Part shown: in pieces, positions 21,079-30,548 of the stretch
Numbering within the stretch: the first letter of the stretch is position 1
Layout: each line of letters starts with the position of its first letter
Source of the DNA: Streptococcus cristatus
GTDB lineage: Bacteria > Bacillota > Bacilli > Lactobacillales > Streptococcaceae
Direction: 5' to 3'
Length of the DNA: 64,000 bases
NCBI RefSeq assembly: GCF_003943515.1
Contig: NZ_RJPT01000001.1
Span: 390,517 to 454,516, forward strand
Notes under the pieces: generated by a model
Told to the model about the DNA's origin: nothing
Databases searched by the model: none
What the model saw: the letters and a program-made list of their open reading frames with translations, nothing else
Program-made: the position numbers and the translations under genes

Positions 21079-21840
21079 GTGGAGAACCTTTACCTTGTAA
21101 AAGACGAGAACCAATTAGCAGCTTTTCGAGATTTCGTCGCAAAGAATGCCGTAAAGTTGCAGGATTACCTAGCTTTTTTAAAAGACGAGTTTGCAGTTTA
21201 TGATTTACCGCAAGCCATCATTTGGTCTGATTTTGATTCTGCTACGCAAATTATTCAGGAAATTCCTGTACCAGCCTATACAAATGATAGGCGGATGGTT
21301 ATGACTCCCGAATTGACGGTTTGGAAAGATTTATATCTTCTTCAGTTGGAGAATTACGAGACCTCTCACCAAACTCAAGCAATAGCAAACCACTATCAGT
21401 CTTTGTCTGAAAATTCTCTCTTGCAGATTGTCGGCCATGAGTTAGCTCATTGGTCGGAGCATTTTTTAGATGACTTTGATGGATACGGTGCCTATATCTG
21501 GTTTGAAGAAGGGATGGTTGAGTATATTAGCCGCAAGTATTTCTTTACAATTGAGGAATTTCGAGTGGAAAAAGCTTGTAATCAGGCTCTCGTAAAGCTC
21601 TTTCAGAAAAAGCACGGTTGGCACTCATTGAATGATTTCGGTACTTCGACTTATCAAGGGAATTATGCTAGTATTTTTTATGAATACTGGCGCAGTTTTT
21701 TGACAGTTGACAAGCTAGTAGAAAATCTAGGCAGCGTGCAAGCGGTCTTTGATTCTTATCATCGGTGGGCAAACACAGATAAAACACTTCCCTTGTTGGA
21801 TTGGTTCATACAGCAGAAAATAATAGACAAAGAAATATAA
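21079..21840 (+). CDS. HExxH zinc-metallopeptidase-like protein in the glycine T-box operon
   Basis: A 253-residue soluble protein of unknown specific function. It has a gluzincin-like active site: H120-E-L-A-H124 (VGHELAHWSEHF), followed by WFEEGMVEY, where E143 or E144 can be the third zinc ligand. No signal peptide or membrane segment is visible, so it is probably cytoplasmic. It starts with GTG at 21079, only 4 bases after AGGAG; no better start is visible. It is placed between the glycine T-box and glyQ, so it should be induced on glycine starvation. The family could not be named more precisely. Confidence 0.75.
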   Translation: MENLYLVKDENQLAAFRDFVAKNAVKLQDYLAFLKDEFAVYDLPQAIIWSDFDSATQIIQEIPVPAYTNDRRMVMTPELTVWKDLYLLQLENYETSHQTQAIANHYQSLSENSLLQIVGHELAHWSEHFLDDFDGYGAYIWFEEGMVEYISRKYFFTIEEFRVEKACNQALVKLFQKKHGWHSLNDFGTSTYQGNYASIFYEYWRSFLTVDKLVENLGSVQAVFDSYHRWANTDKTLPLLDWFIQQKIIDKEI

Positions 21841-21847
21841 ACAAACT

Positions 21848-21881
21848 AAAGGAGTAACAAATGTCTAAGAAGTTAACATTT
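21848..21881 (+). repeat. Copy of the glyQ ribosome site and first seven codons
   Basis: Positions 21848-21868 are identical to 22026-22046 (AAAGGAGTAACAAATGTCTAA). The following codons still read MSKKLTF, like GlyQ, but with synonymous third-base changes (AAG AAG TTA ACA against AAA AAA TTG ACT). After codon 7 the frame enters the structured element and stops at TAA (21922-21924), giving a 21-codon small ORF. Confidence 0.8.
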
Positions 21882-21882
21882 T

Positions 21883-22000
21883 ACCTCGCCAAAGTCAATT
21901 GCGAACCTAAAGGTTCGATTGACTAACGACAACCGCTATGGGCGGTTTGTCTAGGCGATGTACTAGCTTTTCAAAAGGGAAATAATCGTTCCCTTTTGAA
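21883..22000. repeat. Structured three-hairpin element inserted before glyQ
   Basis: Arm 1 pairs AGTCAAT-CGAACC with GGTTCG-ATTGACT (21893-21924). Arm 2 pairs GACAACCGC with GCGGTTTGTC (21928-21951). Both sit inside an outer near-match ACCTCGCC / GGCGATGT. A separate 12-bp perfect stem, TTCAAAAGGGAA with TTCCCTTTTGAA, spans 21970-22000. It looks like a small repeat element or RNA; its identity is unknown. It lacks a tRNA acceptor or anticodon arm. Confidence 0.65.
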
Positions 22001-22038
22001 CGCTTCGCAAGAATCTCAAGAAATTAAAGGAGTAACAA

Positions 22039-22956
22039 ATGTCTAAAAAATTGACTTTTCAAGAAATTATTTTGACTTTACAGCAGTTCTGGAATGACCA
22101 GGGCTGTATGCTCATGCAGGCTTATGATAATGAGAAGGGGGCGGGAACGATGAGTCCCTATACCTTCCTGCGGGCTATTGGGCCAGAGCCTTGGAATGCG
22201 GCCTATGTAGAGCCGTCTCGTCGGCCGGCAGATGGTCGTTATGGGGAAAATCCGAACCGTCTTTACCAGCACCATCAATTTCAAGTGGTTATGAAACCTT
22301 CTCCAAGCAATATCCAAGAACTTTATTTGCAGTCTTTGGAGCTCTTGGGTATCAATCCGCTGGAGCACGACATCCGCTTTGTCGAGGATAACTGGGAAAA
22401 TCCGTCAACTGGCTCGGCTGGTCTGGGCTGGGAAGTTTGGCTGGATGGGATGGAAATCACTCAGTTCACTTACTTCCAGCAGGTCGGAGGTCTGCCAACT
22501 CAACCGGTGACCGCTGAGGTGACTTATGGTCTGGAGCGTCTGGCTTCTTATATCCAAGAAGTGGACTCTGTCTATGAGATTGAGTGGGCAGATGGCGTTA
22601 AGTATGGCGAAATTTTCACGCATCCTGAGTATGAGCATTCCAAGTATAGCTTTGAGGTCAGCGATCAAGACTTGCTCTTGGGGAATTTTGAGAAGTTTGA
22701 AGCAGAAGCCAAGCGCTGTCTGGACGAGCATCTAGTGCACCCGGCCTATGATTATGTTCTCAAATGCTCGCATACCTTTAACCTCTTGGATGCGCGTGGT
22801 GCTGTATCTGTGACAGAGCGGGCTGGTTATATCGCTCGTATTCGTAATCTGGCTCGTGTTGTGGCTAAGACCTTTGTTGCTGAGCGCAAGCGTCTAGGCT
22901 ACCCACTTTTGGATGCAGAGACTCGCGAGAAACTCTTGGCAGAGGAGGGAGAATAA
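22039..22956 (+). CDS. glyQ: Glycyl-tRNA synthetase alpha subunit
   Basis: A 305-residue class II synthetase catalytic subunit of the bacterial alpha2beta2 GlyRS. It starts [23 protein letters not shown] and contains [30 protein letters not shown], the motif 2 region, and [29 protein letters not shown] precedes the ATG. It is 2 bases from glyS and lies within the glycine T-box transcript, though separated from the T-box by an extra gene and a structured element. Confidence 0.97.
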   Translation: MSKKLTFQEIILTLQQFWNDQGCMLMQAYDNEKGAGTMSPYTFLRAIGPEPWNAAYVEPSRRPADGRYGENPNRLYQHHQFQVVMKPSPSNIQELYLQSLELLGINPLEHDIRFVEDNWENPSTGSAGLGWEVWLDGMEITQFTYFQQVGGLPTQPVTAEVTYGLERLASYIQEVDSVYEIEWADGVKYGEIFTHPEYEHSKYSFEVSDQDLLLGNFEKFEAEAKRCLDEHLVHPAYDYVLKCSHTFNLLDARGAVSVTERAGYIARIRNLARVVAKTFVAERKRLGYPLLDAETREKLLAEEGE

Positions 22957-22958
22957 TC

Positions 22959-24998
22959 ATGGTAAAAAATTTATTAGTTGAGTTAGGCTTGGAGGAAATG
23001 CCAGCCTATGTCGTGACACCGAGCATGAAGCAGCTGCGCGACAAGATGGGAGCCTTCCTGACAGACCATCGTCTGACCTTTGAGAAAATTGAAATGTTCT
23101 CAACGCCTCGTCGTCTGGCGGTGCGCGTAGTTGGCTTGGCGGACAAGCAGTCTGACTTGACCGAAGATTTCAAAGGCCCTTCTAAGAAAATCGCGCTTGA
23201 TGCTGATGGCAACTTTACAAAGGCTGCCGAAGGCTTTGTTCGTGGCAAGGGCTTGACGGTTGAGGACATTACTTTCCGTGAAATCAAGGACGAGGAATAC
23301 GTCTATGTGACCAAGGAAGAGATCGGTCGCCCGGTAGAGGAAATCATCCCAGCAGTGACAGAAGTTCTGCAAGCTTTGACCTTCCCTGTCAGCATGCACT
23401 GGGCTAACAACACCTTTGAATACATCCGTCCGGTCCACACCTTAACTGTACTCTTAGATGAGCAGGCCTTTGACTTGGATTTCTTGGACATCAAGAGCAG
23501 CCGTACAAGCCGTGGACATCGCTTCTTGGGCAAAGAGACGGAGATTGTTTCAGCTGATTCCTATGAAGATGATCTACGGGCTCAGTTTGTAATAACCAAC
23601 CCTCTTGAGCGGGGAGATATGATTGTCGAGCAGATTCGAGCACTGGAAGAGGAGCACGGTGTTTCTATCGAAATTGACGAAGACTTGCTCAATGAAGTGT
23701 TGAATCTTGTCGAATATCCAACTGCTTTCTTAGGTAATTTTGATGCCAAATACTTAGAGGTGCCAGAAGAAGTCTTGGTAACTTCCATGAAAGAGCACCA
23801 GCGTTACTTTGTTGTGCGCGATGCTAAAGGCAAACTTTTGCCGCACTTCATCTCTGTCCGCAACGGAAATGCAGAGCATCTAGAAAATGTCATCAAAGGA
23901 AATGAGAAGGTCTTGGTGGCTCGTCTGGAAGATGGGGAATTCTTCTGGCGGGAAGACCAAAAGCTGGCTATTGCTGACTTGGTTGAAAAGCTGAGCAATG
24001 TGACCTTCCACGAAAAGATAGGCTCTCTAGCAGAGCACATGGAGCGGACGGGCAAGATTGCGGCTCTCTTGGCGCAAGAAGCAGGATTGGATGCTGCTGA
24101 GACAGCTGACTTGGCTCGTGCAGCGGCTATTTATAAGTTTGACTTGCTGACTGGCATGGTCGGTGAGTTTGATGAGTTGCAAGGCATCATGGGTGAGAAG
24201 TATGCTCTTCTGGCTGGTGAGAATGCTGCGGTGGCGGCTGCCATTCGGGAGCACTATATGCCGACTTCAGCCGATGGCGAATTGCCTGACACCAAGGTCG
24301 GAGCCGTCTTGGCGCTGGCTGATAAGCTGGATACCATTCTGTCCTTCTTCTCAGTTGGCTTGATTCCAAGTGGTTCCAATGACCCTTATGCACTGCGCCG
24401 TGCGACTCAAGGTGTTGTGCGTATCTTGGACAAGTTTGGCTGGAACATTGACTTGGCTCAGCTTCTTGGTCGACTTTACGAACTCAAGTTTGATAGTCTA
24501 AGCTATGACAATCAAGAGGCCGTGCTGGACTTCTTCCGTGCCCGTGTTGAGAAAATGATGGACCGCAGCATTCCGAAGGATATCGTGACAGCTGTTCTTC
24601 AAAGCACTCATTTCGTTGTACGCGATTTGGTAGAAACAGCTGCGCTTCTAGCAGAAAAAGCTAAGGAAGATAACTTCAAGTCAGCGGTAGAGAGCTTGTC
24701 TCGTGTCTTCAATCTAGCTGAGAAAGCCCAAGGGCAGACAGCTGTCAATCCAGCACTCTTTGAAAATCAAGAGGAAAAAGACTTGGCAGCTGCCATTGAA
24801 GCAGTGGAGCTGACTACAGACTTAGCTGCCAATTTGGACCAACTCTTTGCCCTCAGTCCAGTTATTGACGCTTTCTTTGACCATACCATGGTTATGGCAG
24901 AAGATGAAGCTGTGCGTAACAACCGCCTAGCTCTCCTAGCTTCATTGACGGCTAAGGCGGGACAAATGGCGCAATTTAATCAGATTAATACCAAATAA
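22959..24998 (+). CDS. glyS: Glycyl-tRNA synthetase beta subunit
   Basis: A 679-residue beta subunit that binds tRNA-Gly and completes the heterotetramer. It opens [26 protein letters not shown], has TPRRLAVRV near residue 48, HD-like and DALR anticodon-binding regions toward the C-terminus, and [19 protein letters not shown]. Length matches the family. It directly follows glyQ. Confidence 0.97.
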   Translation: MVKNLLVELGLEEMPAYVVTPSMKQLRDKMGAFLTDHRLTFEKIEMFSTPRRLAVRVVGLADKQSDLTEDFKGPSKKIALDADGNFTKAAEGFVRGKGLTVEDITFREIKDEEYVYVTKEEIGRPVEEIIPAVTEVLQALTFPVSMHWANNTFEYIRPVHTLTVLLDEQAFDLDFLDIKSSRTSRGHRFLGKETEIVSADSYEDDLRAQFVITNPLERGDMIVEQIRALEEEHGVSIEIDEDLLNEVLNLVEYPTAFLGNFDAKYLEVPEEVLVTSMKEHQRYFVVRDAKGKLLPHFISVRNGNAEHLENVIKGNEKVLVARLEDGEFFWREDQKLAIADLVEKLSNVTFHEKIGSLAEHMERTGKIAALLAQEAGLDAAETADLARAAAIYKFDLLTGMVGEFDELQGIMGEKYALLAGENAAVAAAIREHYMPTSADGELPDTKVGAVLALADKLDTILSFFSVGLIPSGSNDPYALRRATQGVVRILDKFGWNIDLAQLLGRLYELKFDSLSYDNQEAVLDFFRARVEKMMDRSIPKDIVTAVLQSTHFVVRDLVETAALLAEKAKEDNFKSAVESLSRVFNLAEKAQGQTAVNPALFENQEEKDLAAAIEAVELTTDLAANLDQLFALSPVIDAFFDHTMVMAEDEAVRNNRLALLASLTAKAGQMAQFNQINTK

Positions 24999-25018
24999 AA
25001 GGTAAGAGAGGTAGAATC

Positions 25019-25276
25019 ATGGATCCTAAAAAAATTGAACGCATCAACGAACTGGCTAAAAAGAAAAAAACGGAAGGCTTAACTGCTGAGGAAAAAGTGG
25101 AACAAGCCAAGCTTCGTGAAGAGTATATCGAGGGCTACCGTCGCTCTGTTCGCCATCACATTGAAGGCATCAAGATTGTCGACGAGGAAGGCAATGATGT
25201 GACACCTGAAAAATTGCGTCAAGTTCAACGCGAGAAAGGTCTTCATGGCCGCAGTCTGGATGACCCAAATTCATAA
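25019..25276 (+). CDS. DUF896 family small protein
   Basis: An 85-residue highly charged protein beginning [25 protein letters not shown], typical of the DUF896/YnzC family. Family members are small helical proteins of unknown role. It follows glyS by 20 bases and is the last gene before a strong terminator, so it belongs to the glycine T-box operon, an arrangement also seen in pneumococcus. Confidence 0.9.
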   Translation: MDPKKIERINELAKKKKTEGLTAEEKVEQAKLREEYIEGYRRSVRHHIEGIKIVDEEGNDVTPEKLRQVQREKGLHGRSLDDPNS

Positions 25277-25283
25277 AATAAGA

Positions 25284-25320
25284 AAAAAGACTCCGATTTA
25301 TGATTTAGGAGTCTTTTTTT
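25284..25320 (+). terminator. Terminator of the glyQS operon
   Basis: AAAAAGACTCC (25284-25294) pairs with GGAGTCTTTTT (25308-25318), followed by further T. Confidence 0.88.
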
Positions 25321-25443
25321 GAATTTATAACTTTGCTTGAGGCTAAGAATAATTATGAACTTGGAGCTTTATATCGAAGGATACAGCATTTATAAAGGAA
25401 AATCAAGAAATAATGCCTAGCAAGTGAGCAGACAAGCCGGTTT

Positions 25444-26406
25444 TTATCCTTCTATATAGTCTCTTAATGCTTGACCACTTAGGCCGACATTGAGGGCAAT
25501 CAGCAACTTTATGCGGGCTTTCGGTGCATTGAGCTCTTTGACAAACATGATTCCGGCTTGGTGCAGCTTGACACCGCCCCCTTCATAGGCGTAGACAGGC
25601 TCAGCAATGCCGTTGAAACAGCGAGAAACCAGAGCGATGGGGAGCCCAGCTTTTGCCATCTCTGTTAATTTTTCCGCAGTTTCTTTTGGCAGATTGCCAG
25701 CACCAAAGGCTTCGATGATGAGACCATCCAGCTTTTGCAAATCCAGCAAATCCAGCAGTTCTGTCGTCATGCCAGCATAGGCTGGAATGATGGGCACCAG
25801 ACCTGAAATGCTAGTCAGGTTAAAGCGGACACGGGGCTCTGCTGTTTTAAAATAGAGGATTTCCTGCTTCATAACGAGGCCTAGAGGACCGTGCGTCGGA
25901 GTTTGAAAGGTGCTGACGTTGGTGGTGTGGGTTTTAGTGACATATTTGGCAGCATGCACTTCATCATTCATGACGACGAGAACGCCCTTGCCTCGACTCT
26001 TCTCGTCACTGGCCACCCGCAAAGCAGTCAGGTAATTATAAACTCCGTCACTGCCGAGTTCATTTGAACTTCTCATAGCTCCGGTCAAAACGACAGGGAT
26101 GTCAGGCAGGTCCATGGTATCAAGGAAGTAGGCCGTTTCCTCTAGAGTATCAGTTCCGTGGGTAATGACCACACCATCGTAGTGCTCAGCGTCAGCCTTG
26201 ATTTTTTGGTAGAGTTCCAGCATGTGCTGGGGAGTGATGTGAGGACTGGGAACGTTGAAGAAATCAACGACCGTCACCTCAATACCCTCTAAGGGAACAG
26301 CTACATGGTTCATGGGATTGTCTTGGCTGCTATTGACGGCACCGCTTCCGTCAGCCTGCATGGAAATGGTTCCACCAGTATGTAAAACTAAAATCTGCTT
26401 ATTCAT
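25444..26406 (-). CDS. ansA: Type I L-asparaginase
   Basis: A 320-residue cytoplasmic asparaginase that hydrolyses L-asparagine to aspartate and ammonia. The two threonine active-site motifs are present: HTGGTISMQ near residue 9 and VITHGTDTLEETAYFLD near residue 80. No signal peptide is seen, consistent with the cytoplasmic type. GGAGAAG precedes the ATG. It is divergent from the HAD-fusion gene; a TGA-TACAAT extended -10 on the minus strand serves it. Confidence 0.93.
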   Translation of the reverse strand: MNKQILVLHTGGTISMQADGSGAVNSSQDNPMNHVAVPLEGIEVTVVDFFNVPSPHITPQHMLELYQKIKADAEHYDGVVITHGTDTLEETAYFLDTMDLPDIPVVLTGAMRSSNELGSDGVYNYLTALRVASDEKSRGKGVLVVMNDEVHAAKYVTKTHTTNVSTFQTPTHGPLGLVMKQEILYFKTAEPRVRFNLTSISGLVPIIPAYAGMTTELLDLLDLQKLDGLIIEAFGAGNLPKETAEKLTEMAKAGLPIALVSRCFNGIAEPVYAYEGGGVKLHQAGIMFVKELNAPKARIKLLIALNVGLSGQALRDYIEG

Positions 26407-26424
26407 AGATGTGCTTCTCCGCGA

Positions 26425-26449
26425 ATTGTGTTATAATTTATTGTATCAT
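26425..26449. promoter_or_regulatory. Divergent promoters between ansA and the HAD-fusion gene
   Basis: Plus strand: TGT-TATAAT around 26428-26436. Minus strand: TGA-TACAAT around 26441-26449. Both are extended -10 elements, so the two genes fire from overlapping DNA and may compete. Confidence 0.5.
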
Positions 26450-26460
26450 AAAAGGAAAGA

Positions 26461-27879
26461 ATGAGAAAATCAATGGAAATAAAAGCCGTCTTTTTTGATA
26501 TAGATGGAACCTTGATTAATGACAGTCGAACCGTCTTGAAATCGACAGAGGCCGCCATTAAGAGTTTGCAAGAACAAGGGATTTTGGTCGGTTTAGCAAC
26601 AGGCCGCGGCCCCTTCTTTGTCAAGCCTTTTATGGACAAGCTGGATTTAGACTTTGCTGTCACCTACAATGGTCAGTATATTTTTTCAAAGGACAGGGTT
26701 ATTTCTGCCACACCGATTGATAAGCAGAGCCTGCGTGATTTGATTGCCTATGCCAAGAAGCACCGGAAAGAAATTTCCTTGGGGACAGAACAGGCCATGC
26801 AAGGTTCAAAAATTATGACCTTTGGTATGAGTTCCTTTTCCCAGTGGGCTACCCAGTTTATCCCTAGGAGCATGACTCGGACGGTGAGCCACGGTTTTAA
26901 CAAGATTGTGAGCAAGGCCTTGCCTCAGCATGAAGAAGATCTGCTGAAATTGATTCAAGTGCCTATCTATCAAGTCCTGATTTTGGCGGATCCGGCTGAG
27001 AGTGCAAAGATTGAAGCGGATTTTCCACATTTGAAATTTACTCGTTCGAGCCCCTATGCAGCGGACATCATCAATCAAGGGATGTCAAAGCTGGAGGGGA
27101 TTCGTCTAGTCGGTCAAGAGTATGGCTTTGATATCCATCAGGTCATGGCTTTCGGAGACTCTGACAATGACTTGGAAATGCTATCGGGAGTTGGCTTGTC
27201 TATTGCTATGGGAAATGGTACCAGCTCTGTCAAGGAAGTAGCCAAGCATACGACTAGCAGCAATAGTCAGGATGGGATTCATCGGGCACTAGAACATTTT
27301 GGTATTTTAGCGAGTGAGAAAGTCTTTGTGTCCCGTGATCACCATTTCAATAAGGTCAAGACTTTCCATGGTGTCATGGATGAGTCTACGCAGGAAGAAC
27401 CCATTGCTTGGACACCAGAGGAAGCTCGGCACCGTGCTGACTTCAAGTTGGAAGAGTTGGTTGAATTTCTCAGAGCTGCCAGCTCTTCAGAGGAAGAATT
27501 TGATCAGTCGATGGCCAGAATGCATGAGGCTTTAGATAAGGCCGCTGCCAAGGTTCGTAGCAAGAGCAAGGCAGAAATTTCTTTAGTTGGTCAAGTGGAT
27601 GCTCTGATCGATACGCTCTACTTTACTTACGGTAGCTTTGTCTTGATGGGAGTTGATCCTGAGCGGATTTTCGATATTGTTCATCAGGCCAATATGGGGA
27701 AAATTTTCCCAGATGGAAAAGCGCATTTTGATCCCGTGACTCATAAAATCCTCAAACCAGATGACTGGGAAGAGAAATATGCGCCAGAACCAGCAATCGA
27801 ACGGGAGTTGGAGCGACAGATTCAGGCTTATCAGCGCAATGTGGAAAAGGCGCAAAAAGAAACAAAAGACGAAGAGTAG
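26461..27879 (+). CDS. Cof-type HAD phosphatase fused to a MazG/PRA-PH-like domain
   Basis: A 472-residue two-part protein. Residues about 5-280 are a HAD-IIB hydrolase with FFDIDGTLIN (nucleophile Asp) and AFGDSDNDLEML (motif IV). Residues about 295-440 resemble the all-alpha NTP pyrophosphohydrolase superfamily: EEARHRADFKLEELVEFLRAA, then an acidic helix and VDALIDTLYFTYGSFVLMG. The substrate is unknown; the pairing suggests house-cleaning of nucleotides or sugar phosphates. The ATG at 26461 follows AAAGG by 5 bases; an internal ATG lies 4 codons later. Confidence 0.85.
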   Translation: MRKSMEIKAVFFDIDGTLINDSRTVLKSTEAAIKSLQEQGILVGLATGRGPFFVKPFMDKLDLDFAVTYNGQYIFSKDRVISATPIDKQSLRDLIAYAKKHRKEISLGTEQAMQGSKIMTFGMSSFSQWATQFIPRSMTRTVSHGFNKIVSKALPQHEEDLLKLIQVPIYQVLILADPAESAKIEADFPHLKFTRSSPYAADIINQGMSKLEGIRLVGQEYGFDIHQVMAFGDSDNDLEMLSGVGLSIAMGNGTSSVKEVAKHTTSSNSQDGIHRALEHFGILASEKVFVSRDHHFNKVKTFHGVMDESTQEEPIAWTPEEARHRADFKLEELVEFLRAASSSEEEFDQSMARMHEALDKAAAKVRSKSKAEISLVGQVDALIDTLYFTYGSFVLMGVDPERIFDIVHQANMGKIFPDGKAHFDPVTHKILKPDDWEEKYAPEPAIERELERQIQAYQRNVEKAQKETKDEE

Positions 27880-27945
27880 CGACTCTTCATCAACAGAATT
27901 TTTATTTTACGATACTCAATTGAATTATTTTACGGAGGTTTTCTC

Positions 27946-29007
27946 ATGTTATCAAGAGTTGAAAAATTTGAAGCAGCCTTGGCTCAGACAGAATGCGATG
28001 CTGTCTTAGTAACCAATCTGAAAAATATTTACTATCTGACTGGTTTTAGTGGCACAGAAGCGACGGTTTTCATCAGCAAGTCACGACGGATTTTCCTGAC
28101 AGATTCTCGCTATACCTTGATTGCCAAGGGCGTGGTTGAAGGCTTTGATATTGTTGAAACGCGGGATGCGGTTGGTGAAATTGCTAATATCATTGCAGAC
28201 GACAAGTTGGCGAAAATCGGTTTTGACGATGAAATTTCCTATGCTTACTTCAAGATGCTGGAAAGTGTGTTTGCTGGTCATGAGCTGGTGCCGATGACAG
28301 GCTTTATCGAAAATCTGCGCATGATCAAGGATGAGCAAGAAATCGTGACTATTCGCAAGGCCTGTCAGATTTCGGACCAAGCCTTCCTAGATGTACTGGA
28401 CTTTATCAAACCCGGTCAGACGACAGAGCTGGCTGTTATGAACTTTTTAGATGCCCGTATGCGCCAGTTAGGTGCTTCAGGTGCCTCCTTTGACTTCATC
28501 ATCGCTTCGGGCTATCGGTCTGCTATGCCGCACGGTGTGGCTAGTGACAAGGTCATCCAAAATGGTGAAACCCTGACCATGGACTTTGGCTGCTATTATA
28601 ACCACTATGTCAGCGATATGACGCGGACTGTTCATGTGGGGCAGGTGACAGATGAAGAGCGGGAGATTTATGACATTGTCTTGCGTAGTAATCAGGCTCT
28701 GATAGAAGCGGCTAAAGCTGGACTCAGCTGTATTGATTTTGACCGGATTCCTCGTCAAATTATCAATGATGCAGGCTACGGACCTTACTTCAGCCACGGG
28801 ATTGGTCACGGTATTGGACTGGATATCCATGAGATTCCTTACTTTGGTAAGTCAGAAGAGCCGATCAAGGCTGGCATGGTCCTGACGGATGAACCGGGTA
28901 TCTATCTGGATGGCAAATACGGCGTTCGCATCGAAGATGACCTTCTGATTAAAGAGACTGGTTGTGAGGTCTTGACCCTCGCTCCAAAAGAATTGATTGT
29001 GATTTGA
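27946..29007 (+). CDS. Xaa-Pro aminopeptidase/dipeptidase, M24 family
   Basis: A 353-residue cytoplasmic metallopeptidase that removes residues next to proline. After a creatinase N-domain (about 1-125) the catalytic domain shows the metal ligands in LTMDFGCYYNHYVSDMTRT, FSHGIGHGIGLDIHE, LTDEPGIY and GVRIEDDLL. CGGAGG precedes the ATG. It lies directly upstream of efp, an arrangement common in Firmicutes. Often annotated pepQ/pepP; the exact type is uncertain. Confidence 0.92.
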   Translation: MLSRVEKFEAALAQTECDAVLVTNLKNIYYLTGFSGTEATVFISKSRRIFLTDSRYTLIAKGVVEGFDIVETRDAVGEIANIIADDKLAKIGFDDEISYAYFKMLESVFAGHELVPMTGFIENLRMIKDEQEIVTIRKACQISDQAFLDVLDFIKPGQTTELAVMNFLDARMRQLGASGASFDFIIASGYRSAMPHGVASDKVIQNGETLTMDFGCYYNHYVSDMTRTVHVGQVTDEEREIYDIVLRSNQALIEAAKAGLSCIDFDRIPRQIINDAGYGPYFSHGIGHGIGLDIHEIPYFGKSEEPIKAGMVLTDEPGIYLDGKYGVRIEDDLLIKETGCEVLTLAPKELIVI

Positions 29008-29068
29008 GAATTATCAAGCTTTATGGTAGAATAAAGAGTAAATTATTTATTAAAGAGGTAAAAAACAA

Positions 29069-29629
29069 ATGATTGAAGCAAGCAAGCTGAAAGCTGGAAT
29101 GACTTTTGAAACTGCTGATGGTAAATTGATCCGTGTCTTGGAAGCAAGCCACCACAAACCAGGTAAGGGAAATACCATCATGCGTATGAAATTGCGTGAT
29201 GTCCGTACTGGTTCTACCTTTGATACTAGCTACCGTCCAGAAGAAAAATTTGAGCAAGCAATCATCGAAACAGTACCAGCACAATACTTGTACCAAATGG
29301 ATGGCACTGCTTATTTCATGAATACTGAGACTTATGACCAATACGAAATCCCAGTAGTCAACGTAGAAGAAGAATTGAAATACATCCTTGAAAACTCAGA
29401 CGTGAAAATCCAATTCTACGGATCAGAAGTGATCGGTGTGACAGTACCTACAACTGTTGAATTGGTAGTAACAGAAACACAACCATCTATCAAAGGTGCT
29501 ACTGTAACAGGTTCTGGTAAACCAGCAACTCTTGAAACAGGTCTTGTTGTCAACGTACCAGACTTCATCGAAGTTGGACAAAAATTGGTCATCAATACAG
29601 CAGAAGGAACTTACGTTTCTCGTGCGTAA
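29069..29629 (+). CDS. efp: Translation elongation factor P
   Basis: A 186-residue three-domain protein that relieves ribosome stalling at polyproline stretches. It starts [20 protein letters not shown], with the tip loop [14 protein letters not shown] in domain I holding the functional Lys, and ends [16 protein letters not shown] ([13 protein letters not shown]). AAAGAGG precedes the ATG and TGG-TAGAAT (about 29023-29031) is a likely extended -10. It is followed by the Asp23/Gls24 gene and nusB. Confidence 0.96.
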   Translation: MIEASKLKAGMTFETADGKLIRVLEASHHKPGKGNTIMRMKLRDVRTGSTFDTSYRPEEKFEQAIIETVPAQYLYQMDGTAYFMNTETYDQYEIPVVNVEEELKYILENSDVKIQFYGSEVIGVTVPTTVELVVTETQPSIKGATVTGSGKPATLETGLVVNVPDFIEVGQKLVINTAEGTYVSRA

Positions 29630-29659
29630 TTTCAATCTTTCATATAGAAAGGAATTCTT

Positions 29660-30049
29660 ATGGCAAACGAACAATTAGGCGAAATCGTTATTGCGCCACG
29701 AGTCTTGGAAAAAATTATTGCCATTGCTACGGCTAAGGTAGAGGGCGTTCATTCTTTTGCAAATAAAAGCATGTCAGATAGCCTTTCTATGCGTACGCTT
29801 GGACGCGGTGTTGCGCTGCATACGGATGAAAGTGGCGACATATCAGTTGATATCTACCTCTATCTGGAGTACGGCATTAGTGTGCCAACAGTTGCAGTTG
29901 CGATCCAAAAGGCGGTCAAAAGTGCTGTGAACGATATGGCTGAAGTAGAGCTGTCTGCTGTCAATATCCATGTGGCAGGTATTGTTCCAGAAAAATCACC
30001 AAAACCAGATTTGAAAGATCTGTTTGATGAGGATTTCCTCAATGACTGA
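29660..30049 (+). CDS. Asp23/Gls24 family envelope stress response protein (YqhY-like)
   Basis: A 129-residue Asp23/Gls24 protein, positions 6-115, with the pattern IVIAPRVLEKIIAIATAKVEGV and DIYLYLEYGISVPTVAVAIQ. The place before nusB matches Bacillus YqhY, linked to control of fatty-acid synthesis. The acidic C-terminus (KPDLKDLFDEDFLND) overlaps the start of nusB by 8 bases. Confidence 0.92.
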   Translation: MANEQLGEIVIAPRVLEKIIAIATAKVEGVHSFANKSMSDSLSMRTLGRGVALHTDESGDISVDIYLYLEYGISVPTVAVAIQKAVKSAVNDMAEVELSAVNIHVAGIVPEKSPKPDLKDLFDEDFLND

Positions 30050-30479
30050 TGTTTTGTTAGAATCTAGAAGAGAGCTACGCCAGCGGGCGTTTCAGGCTTT
30101 GATGAGCCTAGAGTATGAAGGGGATGCCATTGAGTCTTGTCGCTTTGCCTATACCTATGATAAGGACGAAGAGCAGACAGATGCTGAAGTCAATATCCCA
30201 GCATTTCTACTCAACTTGGTCACAGGAGTATCTCAATCCAAGGAAGAGTTAGATAAGAAAATCGCCCAGCACTTGAAAGCAGGCTGGACAGTTGAGCGTC
30301 TGACCTTGGTGGAAAAGAATATCCTGCGATTAGGCATCTTTGAAATGACAGAGTTTGATACTCCCGAGCGAGTAGCGGTCAATGAAGCCATTGAACTTTC
30401 CAAGCAATTTTCTGATGAAAAATCAAGTAAGTTTATCAATGGTATTTTAAGCCAATTTATAACAGAAGAAAAAGACTGA
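30042..30479 (+). CDS. nusB: Transcription antitermination factor NusB
   Basis: A 145-residue all-helical RNA-binding protein that with NusE binds boxA of rRNA transcripts. It starts MTDVLLESRRELRQRAFQALMSLEY; the ATG at 30042 is preferred because GAGGAT lies 7 bases upstream, within the previous gene. The C-terminal RVAVNEAIELSKQFSDEKSSKFINGILSQ is diagnostic. The stop codon is embedded in a strong terminator. Confidence 0.95.
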   Translation: MTDVLLESRRELRQRAFQALMSLEYEGDAIESCRFAYTYDKDEEQTDAEVNIPAFLLNLVTGVSQSKEELDKKIAQHLKAGWTVERLTLVEKNILRLGIFEMTEFDTPERVAVNEAIELSKQFSDEKSSKFINGILSQFITEEKD

Positions 30480-30502
30480 GACGACTGTCTCAGCTTTTTT
30501 GT
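30476..30502 (+). terminator. Terminator after nusB
   Basis: CTGAGAC (30476-30482) pairs with GTCTCAG (30487-30493), loop GACT, followed by CTTTTTT. Confidence 0.88.
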
Positions 30503-30548
30503 TTTTTGATAGTCGCAGTTGCTAATAATGATTAAAAGGTTTCCATTA

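Noticed and set aside
21861..21924. 21-codon mini-ORF MSKKLTF... as a real peptide gene
   Set aside because: Its first seven codons copy glyQ and the rest is hairpin sequence; treated as a rearrangement product unless translation is shown.
21893..21960. tRNA gene suggested by the GGTTCGATT arm and cloverleaf-like pairing
   Set aside because: There is no 7-bp acceptor stem, no anticodon arm and no CCA end; the segment is too short.
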